The translations under genes were made by a program, and so were the position numbers. A stretch of 64,000 nt of DNA, taken from the NCBI RefSeq assembly GCF_001612725.1, contig NZ_BDAZ01000016.1, positions 31,568 through 95,567 of the forward strand, in the 5' to 3' direction. The notes below the pieces were generated by a model, which did no database searches, had not been told where the DNA came from, and worked only from the letters and a program-made list of their open reading frames with translations. The DNA is from Nocardia anaemiae NBRC 100462 (GTDB lineage: Bacteria > Actinomycetota > Actinomycetes > Mycobacteriales > Mycobacteriaceae). Below, in pieces: positions 1 through 8,301 of the stretch. Numbering within the stretch: position 1 is the stretch's first letter; every line of letters begins with the position of its first letter.

Positions 1-300
1 AATACTCATGATTCTTCGTTTCTGGAGTTCGGGGGGAACCCGGAAGATCGTCGACCGTCCGTGATCGGCGGAATCCGCTGCAGGCCGTCAAACTCCGAAA
101 TTCGTGACGGACAGTGGATCCCGACATGCACCGGGCGAGAAGCGCCACGCAATAACCCAGGCGAGCCGAACTCGGCAGCAAGGCCGACCGGCAAAATCAA
201 AGGAAATCGATCTCACATGGTCATGTGAAATCACGCCCTCGCAAAGACGCTGCGCGGAAACGACGACGCACGAGCAGAGCTCATGCACCGGGTGAGGAAA
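1..300. other. Left edge, no supported gene
   Basis: Several short open frames exist on both strands, but none has a convincing ribosome binding site, recognisable protein or agreement with its neighbour. The minus-strand membrane gene that follows ends at 301, so this stretch is probably the intergenic region beyond its stop plus whatever lies outside the window. Confidence 0.4.
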
Positions 301-864
301 TCAGTGACCGAACGCCAGCGGCGGGCCGCGCGTGCGCAGCGACTCCGCGGCGAATATGCGCAGGATCACTCGATCGCGATGCGTCGCGCGCAGCGGCACC
401 GGCCCGCGTATCGCGGGCGGGTGATACCGCATCGGCAGCACCCGCGACAGCAGCGCGCATCCGATCCGATACGCGGCCTCGGCACCCCGGATGACCACCG
501 CCGCGAGCACGGCCGCGACGATGTGCGCGGCGACCATACCGGGCGTGAGCTGGGCATCGCCGTGATGCATGTGCCCCGAACTCCAGCCCATGGTGCTGTG
601 TCCGAGCAGCTGACCTGCGACGAGCGCCGACATCAGTCCGATCGAGGTGTCGCGCAGCGGTGCGAGCCCGGCGACCACTGCGCCGACGACCGCGGAGGCG
701 GCGGCGAGCAGCGCGAGCGTGGTGCTGTCCGGCGGCATCCCGCCGGACGCCCACCCGTGTGCCGCAATGGATATCGCACCGGAGATCGAACCGGCGCACG
801 CGCCGCGCACCCGCGCGACGGCGCTGCGATGCCCCGCAGCGGCCGGGCCGAACTCGATACTCAC
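301..864 (-). CDS. Multi-pass membrane protein of unknown function
   Basis: The 187-residue product has about four hydrophobic segments between residues 20 and 130 (for example around VVGAVVAGLAPL and MVAAHIVAAVLAAVVI). A histidine-rich stretch, GHMHHGD, sits between two of them. The C-terminal 50 residues are arginine-rich and probably cytoplasmic. Loop histidines can bind metal, but nothing here proves that. It is transcribed in the same direction as the acyl-CoA synthetases but is separated from them by a terminator at 951-987, so it is probably its own unit. I do not recognise the family. It could belong to the poorly characterised actinobacterial proteins found next to metal-handling genes. 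Confidence 0.6.
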   Translation of the reverse strand: MSIEFGPAAAGHRSAVARVRGACAGSISGAISIAAHGWASGGMPPDSTTLALLAAASAVVGAVVAGLAPLRDTSIGLMSALVAGQLLGHSTMGWSSGHMHHGDAQLTPGMVAAHIVAAVLAAVVIRGAEAAYRIGCALLSRVLPMRYHPPAIRGPVPLRATHRDRVILRIFAAESLRTRGPPLAFGH

Positions 865-950
865 GCGCTGATGATATCCGACGAATTACCCGCCGATTCC
901 CACCCGATCGGCGGTCGGGACACTGCCAGTTTCCAGCTGGAAGAAATGCA

Positions 951-987
951 AAAGCCGCACACCTACCGAATTCGCAGGTGTGCGGCT
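951..987 (-). terminator. Rho-independent terminator of the acyl-CoA synthetase gene
   Basis: A perfect 12 bp stem (953-964 with 976-987) around an 11-base loop. Read on the minus strand it is followed by TTTTGCATTTC. It lies 10 bases beyond the stop of the acyl-CoA synthetase at 998. Confidence 0.8.
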
Positions 988-997
988 CAGCCTCGAA

Positions 998-2656
998 TCA
1001 GTTCGCGTCGATTTCCATCTCGATCAACGGCTTGCGCAGCAACTTACCGGTCGCATTGCGCGGCAGCTCATCGAGGAAGATCACCTCGCGCGGCACCTTG
1101 TACCGCGCCAGATTCGCCTTGACGTAATCCTTGATCTCCTGTGCGTCGCGCTTGCAGTCCGGACCCGGAACCACGAAGGCGCGCAACCGCTTTCCGAATT
1201 CGCGATCGTCCACGCCGACCACCGCGGCCTCGAAGATATCGTCGCGCCCGGCGATCAGGTTCTCCACCTCGAGCGGGAAGACGTTCTCGCCGCCGGAGAC
1301 GATCATGTCGTCGTCGCGGCCGTCGATGTAGAGCAGGCCGTCGGCGTCGAAATGCCCGACGTCACCGCTGGACATCATGCCGTCCACGATCTCCTTGGTG
1401 CGGCCGTCGGTGTAGCCGGTGAACGCAAAACCGTTGTCCACGAAGATGGTTCCGGTGATATTCGGCTCGGTGATCGGCTTGCGGTTCTCGTCCAGCAGCA
1501 CGATCCGGATGCCGACCGGCGCCCTGCCCGCGGTGGTCGGCGCCTTGCGCAGATCCTCCGGGGTCGCCACGGTCATGACCGCGCACTCGGTGGAGCCGTA
1601 CAGGTTGTAGAGGCTATCGCCGAAGTAGTCGAGGGTGCGGGTGACCACATCGGGTGCGATGGCCGAACCCGCCGCGAAGATCACCTTGATGCTGCGCGGG
1701 TCGTACTTGGCCAGTACCTCGTCGCCGAGATCGAGGATGCGCTGCAGCATGGTCGGCACAACGACCAGTGAATCCGCCTGGTAGCGCTGGATATTCGCCA
1801 GCGTTTGCTCAGGATCGAACCGGCGCTGCTGGAAGATCACCCGGTTGCCGAGGGCAAGCCCCAGGGTGAACTGAGATAGTCCGGTGCCGTGGAAGATCGG
1901 CGCGGCCATGATCATGGTGCCGTTATTGGGCAGCGGCACCCGGTCCACGAACTGCGCCGAGGCGAACGGGCTGACCCGGTCGCGCGGCGCACCCTTCGGC
2001 GTGTCGGTGGTGCCGCTGGTCAGGATGACCATGCCGCCGGGCTTCGCGGGCGCGGGCACCGGCGCGGTGGAGCGACCCTGGATCAGCGATTCGATGGTCG
2101 GGACCGAAGGATCGACATTGTCCTTCTCGTCCACCCAGGTGAGCACCCGGGGGATCTCGGCCGGGATCGCGCTCATCAGGTCGACGAATTCGCTGTCGTG
2201 CAGTACCGCCTTGACGTTCTCGCGCGCGGCCACATCGGCGAACTGCGGTTTCGCGAAGCCGGTATTCATCAGCACCGTGCGCACGCCGAGCTTGCCGGTC
2301 GCGAGCAGGCTCAGCACCATGCCGCGGTGATCACGCGCCAGTAGCGCGACGACGTCACCGGGCTTGATTCCCTTCGCTTCGAGCCCACGGGCCAGGGCGC
2401 TGGACTGCTCGTTGAGCTGGCCGAAGCTCACCTCACCGCGCTCGTCGACGATGGCCGCCGCATCCGGTCTGGTCTGCGCCGCGTGCATGACGACACCGGC
2501 GAACGGGCCGAATTTGAGTACGTTGAACGCGGACCGCGCCGCGTGATCGGGTCGGAGCGGATTGAACAAGTGCCGCTTGACCATGACATTCACGCCCTGG
2601 GCGAAATCGCCCGCTTTCCGGACGGAGTCATTCAACGCAGGCAGGGATAGGGACAT
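998..2656 (-). CDS. Acyl-CoA synthetase (FadD-type, ANL superfamily)
   Basis: Activates a fatty or other carboxylic acid to its acyl-CoA through an acyl-adenylate. The 552-residue length fits FadD enzymes. The ATP/AMP P-loop is at about residues 212-222 and reads TSGTTDTPKG; the usual glycine after the TT is Asp here. The adenine motif YNLYGSTECA, the hinge-region SSGDVGHFD and GRDDDMIVSGGENVFP, and the catalytic-lysine region NATGKLLRK near the C-terminus are all present. The nearest family I recognise is mycobacterial FadD2/FadD12. A paralogue lies just upstream (2810-4435), and both probably serve beta-oxidation with the acyl-CoA dehydrogenases at 5.5-8.2 kb. The substrate cannot be read from sequence. 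The 153-base gap to the paralogue could hold its own promoter. Confidence 0.92.
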   Translation of the reverse strand: MSLSLPALNDSVRKAGDFAQGVNVMVKRHLFNPLRPDHAARSAFNVLKFGPFAGVVMHAAQTRPDAAAIVDERGEVSFGQLNEQSSALARGLEAKGIKPGDVVALLARDHRGMVLSLLATGKLGVRTVLMNTGFAKPQFADVAARENVKAVLHDSEFVDLMSAIPAEIPRVLTWVDEKDNVDPSVPTIESLIQGRSTAPVPAPAKPGGMVILTSGTTDTPKGAPRDRVSPFASAQFVDRVPLPNNGTMIMAAPIFHGTGLSQFTLGLALGNRVIFQQRRFDPEQTLANIQRYQADSLVVVPTMLQRILDLGDEVLAKYDPRSIKVIFAAGSAIAPDVVTRTLDYFGDSLYNLYGSTECAVMTVATPEDLRKAPTTAGRAPVGIRIVLLDENRKPITEPNITGTIFVDNGFAFTGYTDGRTKEIVDGMMSSGDVGHFDADGLLYIDGRDDDMIVSGGENVFPLEVENLIAGRDDIFEAAVVGVDDREFGKRLRAFVVPGPDCKRDAQEIKDYVKANLARYKVPREVIFLDELPRNATGKLLRKPLIEMEIDAN

Positions 2657-2809
2657 TCGTCAACGCCTTCCGCAGTCCACCCACCGGGACCGGGGGTGGT
2701 GTGGACCGCAACTTCGGGATCCAGTGCTGCCGCTAACAATAGCAAGCATCTGTGACTCGCTGTGTCACGTATCTCAGTTGTCCCGATGTGGTGGCGCTAC
2801 CGCCCAGGT

Positions 2810-4435
2810 CTAAGCCTTGACTTCGTACTCCACCAGCACTCGGCGCAGCAGCTTCCCGGTGGTGTTGCGGGGCAGATCGTCGAGGAAGACGACCTCGCGC
2901 GGCACCTTGTACCGCGCCAGATTCTCCTTGACGTAGGCCTTGATCTCCTCGCCGTCGGGGGTGTGACCGTCCTCGGGAACCACGAAGGCGCGCAGCCGCT
3001 TACCGAATTCCACATCATCGACGCCGACGACCGCCGCGTCGAACACATCCGGCCGTTCCAGCAGCAGGTTCTCCACCTCCTGCGGGAAGACGTTCTCGCC
3101 GCCGGAGACGATCATGTCGTCGTCGCGGCCGTCCACCATCAGCAGGCCGTGCTCGTCGAAATGGCCGACATCGCCGCTGGACATATAGCCGTCGATGATC
3201 TGCTTATGCCTGCCGTCGGTGTAGCCCTCGAACGGCGCACCGCTGCGGACGAAGATGCGCGCGGTGGTGTTGATCGCGCTGACCCGCTTGTCGTTGTCAT
3301 CGTAGAGCCGGACCTCGCAGGTGATCGGTGCGCGGCCGACGGTGCCGGGTGCGATGGCCAGATCGTCCGGGTTCGCGACGGTCGCGACGGCGCATTCGGT
3401 CGAGCCGTAGAGGTTGTACAGGACCGGGCCGAAGATCTGCGTGGCCTTGACGCACAACTCCGGCGAGAGCGCCGAACCCGCAAGCAGAATGCATTTCAGC
3501 GAGGTGGTGTCGTATTTGGCGCGGATCTCCGGTGCCAGTTCGGTCATTCGGTGCAGCATGGTCGGCACCGCGACAAGCATTTCGGCCTTGTGATCGGCCA
3601 CCATCTTCAGCGTGGCCTCGGCGTCGAAGCGGCGGCGCACCACCACTTTATTGCTCATCGCCGAGGCGACCAGGTAGGTGCCGAGTCCGGTGCTGTGGAA
3701 GATCGGCGACACGATGACCTGAGTTCCCCTGACCGGGAACGGAATTCGATCCACCATCTGCGCGGTGGCCAGCGGGGTCACCTTGCTGCGCGGTGCGCCC
3801 TTCGGCAGGCCGGTGGTGCCGCTGGTGAGGATGACGAACCCGCCCGGCTTGGACGGCGCTGGCAGATCCGCGGTCGAGTTGGCGGCGATGAGATCGTCGA
3901 GAGTTTTTGCGCCCTCGGGCAATTCGGTGCCCTCGTCGACCCAGGTGAGGTAGCGCGGCAGATTCGGCGGCAGTGCGTCGAGCAGACCGAGGAATTCGCT
4001 GTCGTGCAGGACCGCCTTGACCTTCTCGCGCTCACAGACCTCGGCGAACTGTGGTTTGGCGAAGCCGGTATTCATCAGCGCGACCCGCACACCGAGCTTG
4101 CCCGCCGCTGCCATGGCCAAGATGAGGCCGCGATGGTCGCGGGCCAGCACACCGATCACGGACCCCTCGGTCAGATTCGCCTGTCGCAGCCCGCGCGCGA
4201 TGGCGGTCGACTGCTCGTCCAGTTGCCGGTAGGTCAGTTCGCCGCGCTCGTCGACCAGCGCGGGGGCATCGGGCACGACTCGAGCCGAATGCCGGATCAA
4301 GGTCGCCTGCGGTCCGTAGACCTTCGATTCCCGCACCGTCCGCAAGGTTTCCAGCGGCTTCGTGGGATCGCTGACCCCGCGCGCCCGCAATACCCCGAAT
4401 GCCTTCACAACCTCCAGCGCATGCGCCAACTTCAT
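2810..4435 (-). CDS. Acyl-CoA synthetase (FadD-type), paralogue of the next gene
   Basis: This 541-residue ANL-superfamily ligase is colinear with the 552-residue enzyme at 998-2656 over its whole length. It has a canonical P-loop TSGTTGLPKG, the motif YNLYGSTECA, the GRDDDMIVSGGENVFP loop and the C-terminal NTTGKLLRR segment with the catalytic lysine. The pair looks like a tandem duplication: segments such as GFAKPQFA and KVKAVLHDSEF/NVKAVLHDSEF are almost unchanged, while the N-termini have diverged. Unlike its partner it keeps the glycine in the P-loop. The likely role is activation of fatty acids for beta-oxidation or for lipid assembly. Confidence 0.92.
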   Translation of the reverse strand: MKLAHALEVVKAFGVLRARGVSDPTKPLETLRTVRESKVYGPQATLIRHSARVVPDAPALVDERGELTYRQLDEQSTAIARGLRQANLTEGSVIGVLARDHRGLILAMAAAGKLGVRVALMNTGFAKPQFAEVCEREKVKAVLHDSEFLGLLDALPPNLPRYLTWVDEGTELPEGAKTLDDLIAANSTADLPAPSKPGGFVILTSGTTGLPKGAPRSKVTPLATAQMVDRIPFPVRGTQVIVSPIFHSTGLGTYLVASAMSNKVVVRRRFDAEATLKMVADHKAEMLVAVPTMLHRMTELAPEIRAKYDTTSLKCILLAGSALSPELCVKATQIFGPVLYNLYGSTECAVATVANPDDLAIAPGTVGRAPITCEVRLYDDNDKRVSAINTTARIFVRSGAPFEGYTDGRHKQIIDGYMSSGDVGHFDEHGLLMVDGRDDDMIVSGGENVFPQEVENLLLERPDVFDAAVVGVDDVEFGKRLRAFVVPEDGHTPDGEEIKAYVKENLARYKVPREVVFLDDLPRNTTGKLLRRVLVEYEVKA

Positions 4436-4649
4436 CGTCGACCACCTCTACAACAACTCGCATCGGCACACGCCCAAGCGATCTGAACCACCGTCCTGTC
4501 TCACCAACCGTATCAGCGCTATGACCCACATCACACAACTCCGCCGAGGCGGGCTGGACAGATGATCATGTGGAAGCCATGGCGGCAAAACGCGAGGAGC
4601 CCTCACCACCGGTGTCACCTGATCTTGATCGTCTGCCGGGGACCAGCAC

Positions 4650-4680
4650 AAAGCCCGGCACGGGGTCCGTGCCGGGCTTT
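4650..4680 (-). terminator. Terminator hairpin downstream of the secreted protein gene
   Basis: Stem AAGCCCGGCAC pairs with GTGCCGGGCTT around a short loop. It starts 12 bases beyond the stop of the minus-strand gene at 4692, and the hairpin ends in T residues on that strand. Confidence 0.8.
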
Positions 4681-4691
4681 GGGGCGGGGGG

Positions 4692-5318
4692 TTAGTTGTA
4701 GATGGAGCCGAAGGAGGGGACTGAGATGGTCGCGAGTTTGTACTCGAAACCGTCGGGGTGGGCGTCGCTGACGGGGACGGACCAGCGGTGCCAGAGCGTG
4801 CCGTAGACAGCGCCGACGACCAGGCCGCTACCGATGTCGAGCGGGCGGGTGCGGATGGTGGTGTCGACCACGGCGTCATTGTGCTCGGAGAGCACCTCGG
4901 TGCCGCTGCGGCCATTGGACAGATTGATCCACAGGACCTGGAGCTTGGCCCCGGTCTGATCCGGTGCGATCGTGCCCGGTCCACCGAAGAAGCCGAATCG
5001 GAACCCGTCGTAACCGAGGGCGACACCGGACCCGTAGACGCCCGGCCCGTCACCGCGTCCGATATCGGATTGCGCCGGGATCTGGAACGGCTGTGCGGGC
5101 AATGCCACCTGGGTGGCGACCTGCCCGGATGTCAGCAGCCGGTCCACGGCCTGTTCGGCGGCGGGATTGCCGCTGGCGGCCTTACGCAATTGCTGTGTGG
5201 CCGCATTCCAATCGATCGTCGTCGGCTCGGCCACGGCATGACCGGCGAAGACGGCGACGAATGCGGTGCTTGCCGCGATTGCGGCGGTGAAGCGACGTAT
5301 CAAACCCAGCCTGTGCAT
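4692..5318 (-). CDS. Secreted protein of unknown function
   Basis: The 208 residues begin with a classical signal peptide: positive RLGLIRR, a hydrophobic core to about residue 27, and a cleavage motif near HAVAEP. The mature part has an Asn/Gln/Ala-rich helical stretch (about 35-65) and then a beta-rich, glycine-containing region (GSGVALGYDGFRFGFFGG) with no Cys. It ends in SFGSIYN. This looks like one of the small exported proteins common in Nocardia and Rhodococcus. A surface or cell-wall role is possible but unproven. It is flanked by its own terminator and a 205-base upstream gap, so it is probably monocistronic. Confidence 0.75.
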   Translation of the reverse strand: MHRLGLIRRFTAAIAASTAFVAVFAGHAVAEPTTIDWNAATQQLRKAASGNPAAEQAVDRLLTSGQVATQVALPAQPFQIPAQSDIGRGDGPGVYGSGVALGYDGFRFGFFGGPGTIAPDQTGAKLQVLWINLSNGRSGTEVLSEHNDAVVDTTIRTRPLDIGSGLVVGAVYGTLWHRWSVPVSDAHPDGFEYKLATISVPSFGSIYN

Positions 5319-5523
5319 AACCAGTCTCCTGTTGGGATTCTTGGTACTGCTCGATGGAATTCGTCCGCTGAATATCAGCTCGCCAAGATACCGTGCGTCA
5401 CTTCACCACTTACGGCGGGTGTCTCCAGAGCGATCGCGGGGCCGAGATGCGTCCATGCCCCACGGCCCGGAAACCAGGAAAACCGGCGCGCCGCACCCGC
5501 ACCGGTTTCCCTTGCAGCACTTG

Positions 5524-6744
5524 CTATTTCAGTTCGGCGCTGGTCTTGCCGAGGATGCGGCGCGCCACGATGAGCTGCTGGATCTGCTGGGTGCCTTCGA
5601 AGATGTCGAGGATCTTCGAGTCACGGCCCCACTTTTCGAGCAGCGTGCGCTGCGAATAGCCGATTGTGCCCGCGAGTTCCACGGCCTTGAGGGTGATGTC
5701 GGTGCCCGTGCGGCCCGCCTTGGCCTTGGACATCGAGGCCTCCAACGAGTTCGGTTTCTTATTGTCCGCCATCCACGCCGCGCGCAGCGACAGCAGGTAC
5801 GCGGCCTCGTAATCGGCCTCCATCCGCAGGAATTCGGCGGCGGCCGCGGGCTGGTTATTGGCCGGGATGTCGTAGGACGGCTCGATGCCCGCATCCTTCA
5901 GAATGGCGCGCAGCTCTTCCAGTGCCGCCCGCGCGACACCGACCGCCATCGCGGCCACCAGGGGACGGGTGTTGTCGAAGGTCTGCATGACCCCGGCAAA
6001 ACCCTTCTCCACGTTGACTTCCGGGCTGCCGAGAATGTTGTCTTTCGGAATCCGGCAGTCCTGCAACAGCAGTACGGCGGTGTCGGAGGCCTTGATGCCG
6101 AGCTTGTGCTCGAGCCGGGCCACCGAAAGTCCGGGAGCGTCGCGCGGCACGACGAACGACTTGATCGCCGCGCGGCCCAGGCTGCGGTCCACCGATGCCC
6201 ACACCACGATGTGGGTGGAGCGCTGACCCGCGGTCACGAAGATCTTCTCGCCGTTGAGGACCCACTCGTCGCCGTCGAGTACGGCGGTGGTGGTGACGGC
6301 GGCCGAGTCGGAGCCGAAGGACGGTTCGGTGATGGCCATCGAGGCCCACACCTTGCCGAAGCGCTTCAGCTGCTCATCGGTGGCGACGGCCGCGATGGCC
6401 GCATTGCCCAGACCCTGGTACGGGATCGACAGCATCAGGCCGACGTCGCCCCACGAGGTCTCCAGCGCGTTCAGCAGCGCGGACATATTGCCGCCGTTGG
6501 AGTTTCCGAGCAGTTCGGTGGCGTGCTCGTCCGTATCGGAACGGCCACCGGCCGCGCCGCCGATCTTCTGGGTGCCGGAGTCGGCGAGGCCTTCGACCAT
6601 GGCGGCCATGGTGTCCAGCTCGACCGGGTAGTCGTGCTCAGCGAGATCGTACTTGCGCGAGATCGGCCGGAAGATTTCCTGGGCGACCTGATGGGCCTGG
6701 TTGGCGCTGGCCCGCAGCTTCTTGGGGAGTTCGAGATTGATCAT
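5524..6744 (-). CDS. fadE23: Acyl-CoA dehydrogenase, FadE23-like
   Basis: FAD-dependent enzyme for the first oxidation step of beta-oxidation. The 406 residues contain the flavin/substrate signature MAITEPSFGSDSAA (about 134-147), FVTAGQRSTHIVVWA, and the C-terminal signature WGRDSKILDIFEGTQQIQQLIVARRI, which places the usual catalytic glutamate region in the IFEGT segment. It lies 33 bases downstream of a second acyl-CoA dehydrogenase on the same strand. This pairing matches M. tuberculosis fadE24-fadE23, which also lie near hisN. Such pairs can form heteromeric enzymes in actinobacteria. The symbol rests on this synteny and on protein appearance. Confidence 0.85.
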   Translation of the reverse strand: MINLELPKKLRASANQAHQVAQEIFRPISRKYDLAEHDYPVELDTMAAMVEGLADSGTQKIGGAAGGRSDTDEHATELLGNSNGGNMSALLNALETSWGDVGLMLSIPYQGLGNAAIAAVATDEQLKRFGKVWASMAITEPSFGSDSAAVTTTAVLDGDEWVLNGEKIFVTAGQRSTHIVVWASVDRSLGRAAIKSFVVPRDAPGLSVARLEHKLGIKASDTAVLLLQDCRIPKDNILGSPEVNVEKGFAGVMQTFDNTRPLVAAMAVGVARAALEELRAILKDAGIEPSYDIPANNQPAAAAEFLRMEADYEAAYLLSLRAAWMADNKKPNSLEASMSKAKAGRTGTDITLKAVELAGTIGYSQRTLLEKWGRDSKILDIFEGTQQIQQLIVARRILGKTSAELK

Positions 6745-6777
6745 GGTGATGTCTCCTGGAAGTAAGGAACCAGCCGG

Positions 6778-8169
6778 TCAGACGAGCACGACACCTTCGG
6801 CGACGCCGATGGCCCGCAGATCGCGGTACCAGCGCTCGACCGGGTGTTCCTTGGTGAAGCCGTGGCCGCCGAGCAGCTGCACGCCGTCGAGGCCGATCTG
6901 CATGCCCTTGTCGGTGGCGAGCTTGCGGGCCAGTGCCGCCTCGCGGCCGTAGGAAAGGCCCTGCTCCGCGCGTGACGCACCGCGCAGCGTCACCAGGCGC
7001 AAGCCATCCAGTTCGATCGCCATATTCGCGACCATGAACGCGACCGCCTGACGATGCGAGATCGGCTCGCCGAATGCCTCGCGCTCGTTCACATACGGAA
7101 TCACGTAGTCGAGTACGGCCTGTCCGGTACCGATGGCCAGCGAGGCCCAGCCGAGGCGGGCCAGGCGCACCGCGTCGGCGTACTCCTCGGCGCGGGTCGT
7201 GGCATCGCCGTCACCGAGGATGGCGTCGGTGCCGACCGCGACATCGTTGAGCAGCAGACGGCCGAGACCGGCGGCACGCAGACCCATGCTCGGATCGGCC
7301 TCCACGACCAGACCCTGGCTGTCCGAAGGCACGATGAACAGGGCGGGGCGACCGTCGAGTTCGGCTGCCACGATGAATAGCTCGGCGTCACCGGCGGCGG
7401 GGACCAAGCTCTTCACACCGTTGAGGCGGTAACCGCTCGGGGAGCGGGTTACCTTGGTCTGCAGGGCGAACGGGTCGAACAGTGCGCGCGGCTCACTGAT
7501 CACGACCGAGGCCTGCGGCACATTCTCGCCGGTGAAGGCGGGCAGGTAGGTCTGCTGCTGAGCGTCGGTGCCCCACTGGGACAGGGCGACCGCGACACCA
7601 CTCGGCGCGAGAATCGGCAGGGCCAGACCCATATCGCCGTGCGCGAGCGCCTCGGCGACCAGCGAGTTGGTGACCGCGCCGCGCTCGGCGGCCGCGCCTT
7701 CCAACTCCTCGGGCACATTGATCAGGGTGATGCCGAGTTCGGCGGCGCGCTCGAGCAGGTCGCGCGGGGCCTTGGCCGCATTGTCGGCCTCGTAGGCGGC
7801 CGGGCGCAGGATCTCGGCGGCGAATTCCTTCACCGTCTCGACGATCATCTGCTGCTCGTCGCTCGGGGTCAGGTCGAAGAAGTCCTTGTTCTTGGACTCG
7901 TTGTCCGCCAGGCGTTTCGGCGCACCGCCCCCGGCGACCTTGCCGAATGCGCGAGTGGCGGCGCCGAGGGTGCGGAAACCGGTCTTGGTGCCTTCATAGG
8001 TGACCCGCTCGATCGGCTTGCGCAGGTTGTACTTCTCGGCGAGCTCCGACCCGGTAATGGTCGTCATCACCCGCATTGCCGCGCCCATCCAGTCCCGCTT
8101 GGGGTGGTTCAGGCCGACCGCGGACGTGTCTGGACGTCGCTTCGTTGCGCTGTCTCGAGTGCTCATCAT
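6778..8169 (-). CDS. fadE24: Acyl-CoA dehydrogenase, FadE24-like
   Basis: The chosen ATG (8167-8169; a second ATG follows directly) gives 463 residues, close to M. tuberculosis FadE24. An open frame continues upstream to 8301, but it would run through the operator repeats and is rejected. The N-terminal 75 residues (GLNHPKRDWMGAA..., YNLRKPIERV) form the extension typical of this branch. Then follow the dehydrogenase fold (DLTPSDEQQMIVETVKEFA), the middle domain with VVISEPRALFDPFA, and the C-terminal bundle ending LLGGHGFTKEHPVERWYRDL. The segment corresponding to the FadE23 IFEGT motif reads AIGVAEGVV here, so the partner may supply the standard catalytic base. Probably co-transcribed with fadE23 and controlled through the tandem palindromes at 8210-8251. 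Confidence 0.85.
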   Translation of the reverse strand: MMSTRDSATKRRPDTSAVGLNHPKRDWMGAAMRVMTTITGSELAEKYNLRKPIERVTYEGTKTGFRTLGAATRAFGKVAGGGAPKRLADNESKNKDFFDLTPSDEQQMIVETVKEFAAEILRPAAYEADNAAKAPRDLLERAAELGITLINVPEELEGAAAERGAVTNSLVAEALAHGDMGLALPILAPSGVAVALSQWGTDAQQQTYLPAFTGENVPQASVVISEPRALFDPFALQTKVTRSPSGYRLNGVKSLVPAAGDAELFIVAAELDGRPALFIVPSDSQGLVVEADPSMGLRAAGLGRLLLNDVAVGTDAILGDGDATTRAEEYADAVRLARLGWASLAIGTGQAVLDYVIPYVNEREAFGEPISHRQAVAFMVANMAIELDGLRLVTLRGASRAEQGLSYGREAALARKLATDKGMQIGLDGVQLLGGHGFTKEHPVERWYRDLRAIGVAEGVVLV

Positions 8170-8209
8170 CACCTGTTTTTCTCGGGTGGGTGGGTGAGGT
8201 CTTTTCCCA

Positions 8210-8251
8210 GCTATCTTACTCCTGAGTAAGGCTATCTTACTCCAGAGTAAG
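8210..8251. promoter_or_regulatory. Two tandem copies of a palindromic operator upstream of fadE24
   Basis: A 21 bp unit is repeated head to tail (8210-8230 and 8231-8251) with a single mismatch. Each unit holds a perfect palindrome, CTTACTC-N2-GAGTAAG (8215-8230 and 8236-8251). The two centres are 21 bp apart, two helical turns, so two repressor dimers would sit on the same DNA face. The array lies 41 bases before the fadE24 start and 51 bases before the GTG of the divergent glycosyltransferase gene, so it could control both. TetR-family regulators of fatty-acid catabolism bind sites of this type. Which regulator binds here is unknown. Confidence 0.75.
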
Positions 8252-8301
8252 AAGTGCGTCGAGGTGCAGCATACGCCGCCGAACCATGTCAGGCTGGACA
8301 A

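Noticed and set aside
2762..4486. Long open frame on the + strand opposite the acyl-CoA synthetase
   Set aside because: Mirror of a well-recognised coding sequence in GC-rich DNA; its product is His/Asp/Arg-rich and has no family.
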